From Charina bottae (taxonomy: Eukaryota; Chordata; Lepidosauria; Squamata; Charinaidae): DNA of 64,000 bases. The stretch covers positions 9,091,501-9,155,500 of the forward strand of contig JALMGJ010000025.1 of NCBI GenBank assembly GCA_023362775.1, read 5' to 3'. Under the pieces are notes generated by a model. It had not been told where the DNA came from and made no database searches. It was given only the letters and a program-made list of their open reading frames with translations. Shown piece after piece: positions 58,890-64,000 of the stretch. The translations under genes and the position numbers were made by a program. Numbering within the stretch: position 1 is the first letter of the stretch; every line of letters starts with the position of its first letter.

Positions 58890-60670
58890 TCAGTCGTTAA
58901 GTCGTGTCCGACTCTTCGTGACCTCTTGAACCATAGCACGCCAGGCCTTCCTGTCCTCCACTGCCTCCCGGAGTTTACTCAAGTTCATGTTCATCACATT
59001 GGTGATGCTATCTAACCATCTCATCCTCTGCCGTCCCCTTCTCCTTTTGCCTTCAGTCTTTCCCAGCATCAGGGTCTTTTCCAGTGAGTCCTCTCTTCGC
59101 ATTAGGTGGCCAAAGTATTTGAGCTTCAGCTTCAGTATCTGTCCTTCCAATGAGCAGTCAGGGTTGATTTCCTTTAGGATCGACTGATTTGACCTCCTTG
59201 CAGTCCGAGGGACTCTTAAGAGTCTTCTCCAGCACCACACTTCGAAAGCATCAATTCTTCAGCGCTCAGCCTTCTTTATGGTCCAACTCTCACAGCCATA
59301 CATTACTACTGGAAAAACCATAGCTTTAACTATATGGACCTTTGTCGGCAAGGTGATGTCTCTGCTTTTTAATATGCTGTCTAGGTTTGCCGTAGCTTTC
59401 CTCCCAAGGAGCAAGCGTCTTTTAATTTCATGGCTGCAGTCACCGTCTGCAGTGATCTTGGAGCCCAAGAAAATAAAATCTGTCACTGCTTCCATTTCTT
59501 CCCCTTCTATTTGCCAGGAAGTGATGGGACCAGATGCCATGATCTGAGTTTTTTTAATGTTGAGTTTCAAGCCAGCTTTTGCACTCTCCTCTTTCACCCT
59601 CATCAAGAGGCACTTTAGTTCCTCTTCACTTTCTGCCATTAGGGTGGTATCGTCTGCATATCTGAGGTTGTTGATATTTCTCCCGGCAATCTTAACTCCG
59701 GCTTGTGATTCATCCAGCGCGGCTATTCTCATGATGTACTCTGCATATAAGTTAAATAAGCAGGGTGATAATATGCAGCCTTGTCGTACTCCTTTCCCGA
59801 TTTTGAACCAGTCGGTTGTTCCATGTCCGGTTCTAACTGTTGCTTCTTGACTCGCATACAGGTTTCTCAGGAGACAGGTAAGGTGGTCTGGTACTCCCAT
59901 CTCTTTAAGACTTTGCCACAGTTTGTTGTGATCCACACAATCAAAGGCTTTAGCATAGTCAATGAAGCAGAAGTAGATGTTTTTCTGGAACTCTCTTGCT
60001 TTTTCCATGATCCAGCGAATGTTGGCAGTCTGATCTCTAGTTCCTCTGCCTCTTCGAAACCCAGCTTGCACTTCGGGTAGTTCTCGGTTCACATACTGCT
60101 GAAGCCTAGCTTGTAGGATTTTGAGCATAACCTTGCTAGCATTTGAAATGAGCGCAATTGTACGGTAGTTTGAACATTCTTTGGCATTGCCCTTCTTTGG
60201 AATTGGAACATAAACTGACCTTTTCCAATCCTGTGGCCACTGTTGAGTTTTCCAAATTTGTTGGCATATTGAGTGCAGCACTTTAACAGCATCATCTTTT
60301 AGGATTTTAAATAGCTCAGCTGGGATACTGTCTTCTCCACTAGCTTTGTTGTTAGTAATGCTTCCTAAGGCCCACTTGACTTCACTCTCTAGGATGTCCG
60401 GCTCAAGGTCAGTGACCACACCATCGTATTTATCAGGGAGATTGAGATCTTTCTTGTATAGTTCTTCTGTGTATTCTTGCCACCTCTTCTTAATCTCTTC
60501 TGCTTCTGTTAGGTCCCTGCCTTTTTTGTCCTTTATCATGCCCATCTTTGCACAAAACCTTCCCTTGATATCTCCGATTTTCTTGAAGAGATCTCTAGTC
60601 TTCCCCATTCTATTGTTTTCCTCGATTTCTTTGCATTATTCATTTAAGAAGGCCTTCTTATCTCTCCTTG
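58890..60670 (-). pseudogene. BovB reverse transcriptase region, two stops
   Basis: One frame from the linker to the end of ORF2, interrupted only by TAA at 60636-60638 (Gln in relatives) and TGA at 59259-59261 (Arg in relatives, a CpG codon). The middle 449-codon stretch (59259-60608) carries Val-Gln-Ala-Gly-Phe-Arg-Arg-Gly-Arg-Gly-Thr-Arg-Asp-Gln, Ala-Phe-Asp-Cys-Val-Asp-His with catalytic Asp, Gly-Val-Arg-Gln-Gly-Cys-Ile-Leu-Ser-Pro, Arg-Tyr-Ala-Asp-Asp-Thr-Thr with the catalytic pair, and Tyr-Gly-Cys-Glu-Ser-Trp-Thr-Ile. The last part has Leu-Trp-type Val-Trp-Cys-Trp-Arg-Arg and the basic Gly-Arg-Gln-Arg-Met-Arg-Trp-Leu. The RT core residues look intact. Confidence 0.94.
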
Positions 60671-60769
60671 CTATTCTCTGGAAATCTGCTTTCAGTTGGT
60701 TATATCTTTCCCTTTCTCCCTTGCCTTTTGCTTCCCTTCTTTCCTCAGCTATTTGTAAAGCCTCATCAG

Positions 60770-61762
60770 TCAGCCACTTTGCTTTCTTGCATTCTTTTTC
60801 TTTGGGATGGTTTTAGTTGCTGCCTCCTGTACAATGTTACGAACCTCCATCCATAGTTCTTCAGGCACTCTGTCTACCAGATCTAATCCTTTAAATCTAT
60901 TACTCCCCTCCACTGTATATTCATAAGGGATATGATTTAGGTCATACCTGAGTGGTCTAGTGGTTTTCTCTACGTTCTTCAATTTAAGCCTAAATTTTGC
61001 GATAAGAAGCTCATGATCTGAGCCACAGTCAGCTCCAGGTCTTGTTTTTGCTGATTGTATAGAGCTTCTCCATCTTTGGCTGCAAAGTATATAATCAATC
61101 TGATTTTGGTATTGACCATCTAGTGATGTCCATGTGTAGAGTCGTCTCTTGTGTTGTTGGAAAAGAGTGTTTGCTATGACCAGCGTGTTCTCTTGACAAA
61201 ACTCTATTAGCCTTTGCCCTGCTTCATTTTGTACTCCGAGGCCGAACTTGCCTGTTATTCTGGTTATTTTTTGACTTCCTACTTTAGCATTCCAGTCCCC
61301 TATGATGAAAAGGACATCTTTTTTTGGTGTTAGTTCTAGAAGGTGTTGTAGGTCTTCATAGAATCGGTCAACTTCAGCTTCTTCGGCATCAGTGGTTGGG
61401 GCATAGACTTGGATTACTGTGATGTTGAATGGTTTGCCTTGGATTTGAACTGAAAGCATTCTGTCATTTTTGAGGTTGTACCCCAGTACTGCCTTTTCCA
61501 CTCTTTTATTGACTGTGAGAGCTACTCCATTTCTTCTAAGGGATTCTTGCCCACAGTAGTATATATAATGGTCTCCTGAATTAAATTCACCCATTCCTGT
61601 CCATTTTAGTTCGCTGATTCCCAATATGTCGATGTTCAATCTTGTCATCTCATGTTTGACCACATCCAGCTTACCTTGATTCATTGATCTTACATTCCAG
61701 GTTCCTATGCAATATTGTTCTTTACAGCATCGGACTTTCCTTCCACTTCCAGACACATCCAC
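60770..61762 (-). pseudogene. BovB endonuclease domain, frameshifted at its end
   Basis: An open frame of 330 codons starting Met-Asp-Val-Ser-Gly-Ser. It contains Gly-Thr-Trp-Asn-Val-Arg-Ser, Ser-Glu-Leu-Lys-Trp-Thr-Gly (catalytic Glu region), Tyr-Ala-Pro-Thr, Ile-Gly-Asp-Trp-Asn-Ala-Lys-Val-Gly, Ile-Asp-Tyr-Ile-Leu-Cys and the catalytic Gly-Ser-Asp-His-Glu-Leu-Leu-Ile. The domain looks complete. Near 60792 a missing A, compared with 41431-41440, shifts the frame in the Lys-rich linker and ends it at 60770, separating it from the RT. In a working element endonuclease and RT form one protein that nicks target DNA and primes on the nick. Confidence 0.94.
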
Positions 61763-62038
61763 AACTGAGCGTCCTTTCTGCTTTGGCCCAGCCGCTTCAC
61801 TCTTTCTGGAGCTACTCGGAATTGCCCTCCGCTCTTCCCCAGTAGCATATTGGACACCTTCCGACCTGAGGGGCTCATCTTACGGCGTCATATCTTTTAG
61901 CCTTTTGATACTGTCCATGGGTTTTCTTGGCAAGGATACTGGAGTGGTTTGCCATTCCCTCCTCCAGTGGACCACGTTTTGTCAGAACTCTCCGTCATGA
62001 CCTGTCCGTATTGACCTGACTTCATTGAGTTACACAAG

Positions 62039-62075
62039 CCCCTTCGCCACGACAAGGCAGTGATCCATGAAGGGG
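62039..62075 (-). ncRNA. 5'-terminal structured RNA motif of BovB
   Basis: The first 7 nt of the element (reverse strand CCCCTTC) pair perfectly with GAAGGGG at nt 31-37. Between them lie a 10-nt joining strand, GCC/GGC (3 bp) and the 7-nt loop TTGTCGT. The inner 3' strand abuts the outer 3' strand without a gap, as P3 and P1 do in HDV-like ribozymes. The 5' end is fixed by the TSD. P2, P4 and a catalytic C are not evident here. Confidence 0.5.
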
Positions 62076-62087
62076 ATTTATTTCTTT

Positions 62088-62955
62088 GCTTGCCATAATT
62101 TTTGTTTTCTGGGCAGTTCACTGATATATGAAGATTAAAATAAATAATAATCAGACAAATGGTGGGAAAGAAACTATTAGAAGTGATGAGATATAAACCA
62201 ATTTCATAGCATAGCTAAAGACATACATGGGCCCCAAAGAGTTCATCAGTTAAGTGTCTGTTTTTATTTTCTAATATGGTACATAAGTGTAGAAACCAAA
62301 GCAGTTTTTTTTTAAGTGTGCTTAATTACTTGAATTGTATAACTGTGGCACTGGAGTTCCTCATGGAAATCAGATGGGAAGTTTTTGAGCTGGTAAAATA
62401 ATAAAGCTGTATAGCTTTATTTTACCTTATATCTTTCTTTCTACTCCTCGCAGTATCCCAGTGATCTTAGAAATTAATTATTGACTTAATTATTATAAGA
62501 ATAAATTTGACTAAAGCAAAAATAGGATAATGAAACAAATGATCTGAAGTCTTAAAATTATTGCTGTCATTATTATCATAATTCAACTGAATGTGCCATG
62601 TTTTATTTCACTTATAAAATAATTACAGCAAAATGCAAATGGTCAGATTCCACATGCATGCCGAATACCTATCTTCTGCCACAGTTTTTTCTCTGCTAAT
62701 CCAATTTTATAAATTCTGGAAAAATAATATATTTACAGAACAGAGGAAAATTTAGTTTGTTAATATCACTGAAAGTAGAATAAAAAATTAACAAGGAAAG
62801 GACATTTGTATAGAAATAATTGACCTAATTGTGGATATTCCTGACAAAACAGAATCCTAAAAGTAAGAACAAAATGGAAATATATACTACTTTGCAACAC
62901 ATTCAGAATGGTGTTTTAAAACTATTTTCCAGGGTTCAAATCAAATTTAAAGCAT
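62088..62955. other. AT-rich non-coding DNA, nothing recognised
   Basis: No gene or repeat family recognised. It includes a short fold-back TAAAGCTGTATAGCTTTA at about 62402-62419. Confidence 0.5.
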
Positions 62956-63330
62956 GGATCAGTCATGTGAAAAAGTAAGTATACCCCATAGATATTTTTT
63001 TACTTTTTCATCATACTTCAAAATAAAGATATTTGATCTTCATTTCAACAATATTGATAAATAAAGGGGATATAATATAACAAATATCATGTACCATTTA
63101 CATTTTGTACTCCATTATATAATTCAAATAAACATAAATGCAAATTTTGCATGTGGAAAAAGTAAGTACACCCCTACATTTATCACTACCTCAAATATGT
63201 AAATTTAGAATCAGGTGCACTAGATTAGGTGCAAACCTTGTTAGAGAGGATGTGGGACGAACCTGTCTTGTTTAAACCTCAGACACTTAGTTTTATTTGC
63301 TCTTTGTTGTTGAATTGGGTGGTATCAACA

Positions 63331-64000
63331 TGCCTTAGATTGAAAGAGCTCTCATAGATGCCTACGAGTTTGGGAAGGGATTTTAAAGGACTGCCAAACA
63401 ATTGGACATCAATCATTCCACTGTCTAGGACAGGGCTTTCCAAACTTTTCACGTTGGTGACACACCAACGGTGGCATGCGAAAACCCGGAAGCGCCGCTG
63501 CAGTGGCGGCACATGAAAACCCAGAAGTGCTGCTGCTGTGGTGGCATGTGAATACCCGGAAATGCCGCCAACACCGCAGGGCTTCCGGGTTTTCACGCAC
63601 CGCTGCGGCACTTTCGAGTTTTCGCGCGACGCGGCAGCGGTGTCCTGGTGTGTCACGTGAAAACCCGGAAGTGCTGATGGCCCGCCACTGCCACCGCCAT
63701 GTGCACTGCCATGCACGGCGGTGGCGCACCATCAGCGCTTCCGGGTTTTTGCATGACACACCTGGGCCCTGCAGGCAACACAGTACTGTGTCACAACACA
63801 CAGTTTGGAAAGCTGTGGTCTAAGAGATCATATACAAGTGGACAAGATTGCGAACAAATGCCAAACTTGTCCAGACCAAACTGTCCCAGCAAGTTCAGCC
63901 CAAGAGCGGAACATGAGATGCTGAAAGAAGCCTCTGAAAATCCCAGAATTTCATCGTGTGACCTACATGCAGCTCTTGCCACTATTGATATCAAAAAGTA
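63331..64000 (+). pseudogene. Tc1-type transposase N-terminus, interrupted
   Basis: Before the hAT insertion: Glu-Arg-Ala-Leu-Ile-Asp-Ala-Tyr-Glu-Phe-Gly-Lys-Gly-Phe, a stop, then Ala-Lys-Gln-Leu-Asp-Ile-Asn-His-Ser-Thr-Val, a helix-turn-helix of the paired-like DNA-binding domain. After it: Leu-Ser-Arg-Pro-Asn-Cys-Pro-Ser-Lys-Phe-Ser-Pro-Arg-Ala-Glu (family GRPxKxTxR region), then Glu-Ala-Ser-Glu-Asn-Pro-Arg-Ile-Ser-Ser-Cys-Asp-Leu-His-Ala-Ala-Leu. These are the two DNA-binding subdomains of a cut-and-paste transposase. The catalytic DDE domain is outside the window. Stops and frame changes make it dead. Confidence 0.85.
63431..63817. mobile_element. Non-autonomous hAT transposon nested in the Tc1 element
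   Basis: A 387-bp insertion starts CAGGGCTTTCCAAAC and ends GTTTGGAAAGCTGTG, inverted repeats of about 15 bp with two mismatches. Flanks GTCTAGGA (63423-63430) and GTCTAAGA (63818-63825) are an 8-bp duplication with one change. The interior is GC-rich, with many forward and inverted copies of AAAACCCGGAAG and related words able to fold extensively. No transposase. Confidence 0.82.

Larger units (their letters stand above)
58868..62075 (-). mobile_element. BovB LINE, full length (3.2 kb)
   Basis: An exact 12-bp duplication, ATTTATTTCTTT (58856-58867 and 62076-62087), brackets the element, so both ends are original. On the reverse strand it begins CCCCTTCATGGATCACTGCC, has a ~300-bp 5' UTR, one long ORF region (endonuclease then RT) and a (CAA)n tail. 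Proteins resemble the ruminant BovB ORF2 closely, the known case of transfer between squamates and mammals. The visible lesions are a one-base frameshift near 60792, TAA at 60636-60638 and TGA at 59259-59261. The perfect TSD and few lesions imply a fairly recent insertion. Confidence 0.96.
62960..64000 (+). mobile_element. Tc1/mariner-type transposon, left part, runs off the window
   Basis: The left end has two near-identical repeats, CATGTGAAAAAGTAAGTATA.. (62964-62987) and CATGTGGAAAAAGTAAGTAC.. (63150-63174), 186 bp apart. This suggests an IR/DR type terminus like those of Sleeping Beauty-class Tc1 elements. Transposase coding follows from about 63331 and resumes after a hAT insertion (63431-63817). 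The right half lies beyond the window. Confidence 0.8.

Overview
This window reads as repeat-rich, non-coding DNA from a squamate reptile (lizard or snake; I cannot separate the two). The evidence is the mix of mobile elements: several BovB (RTE-clade) LINEs with nearly readable proteins, a second BovB-related RTE family, an L2-clade LINE with an almost open ORF2, tRNA-headed SINEs of the Sauria type with BovB-like or L2-like tails, a Penelope-like fragment, hAT and Tc1/mariner DNA transposons and a Helitron remnant. I found no host protein-coding exon, rRNA or functional tRNA gene. All recognisable coding sequence belongs to transposable elements, and all of it is broken.

Layout. 1-9.8 kb is AT-rich with a CTCF-like site, old L2/CR1 tails and a hAT MITE (7.6-7.9 kb). 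9.87-11.4 kb has a short interstitial telomeric repeat, an L1-type reverse transcriptase (RT) relic and a decayed L2 RT. A tRNA-headed SINE with a perfect 12-bp target-site duplication (TSD) lies at 13.6 kb. The best-preserved LINE is an L2 element at 15.94-19.04 kb, with one frameshift and one in-frame stop seen. 20.6-21.6 kb has three SINE relics, and 23.7 kb a 3' piece of BovB. At 27.2 kb there is a hAT MITE. 29.1-32.9 kb is a nest: a reverse-strand BovB piece, then a full-length RTE element with an 11-bp TSD, which carries an internal BovB fragment and a Penelope-like insertion. 33.8-35.0 kb holds old L2 tails. 36.8-40.1 kb has poorly resolved LINE-like sequence with a hAT MITE. 40.15-42.35 kb is a chimeric BovB. 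45.6-46.1 kb is a Helitron remnant. 46-55 kb has SINEs, two L2 3' ends and a large GATA microsatellite. 58.87-62.08 kb is a full-length reverse-strand BovB with a perfect 12-bp TSD. The right edge holds a Tc1-type transposon interrupted by a hAT element.

Relationships. BovB and its RTE relative encode the endonuclease and RT that probably mobilised the SINEs whose tails resemble theirs. The L2 family likely served the SINEs with L2-like tails, and its 3' ends adjoin several microsatellites.

The most interesting signal is at the 5' termini of the RTE elements. Two different RTE families, each with its 5' end fixed by a TSD, begin with a 7-bp stem enclosing a 3-bp stem and the same 7-nt loop. 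The stems differ in sequence but pair in both. This matches part of the HDV-like ribozyme layout. A hammerhead-type motif is also visible in the Penelope-like insertion.
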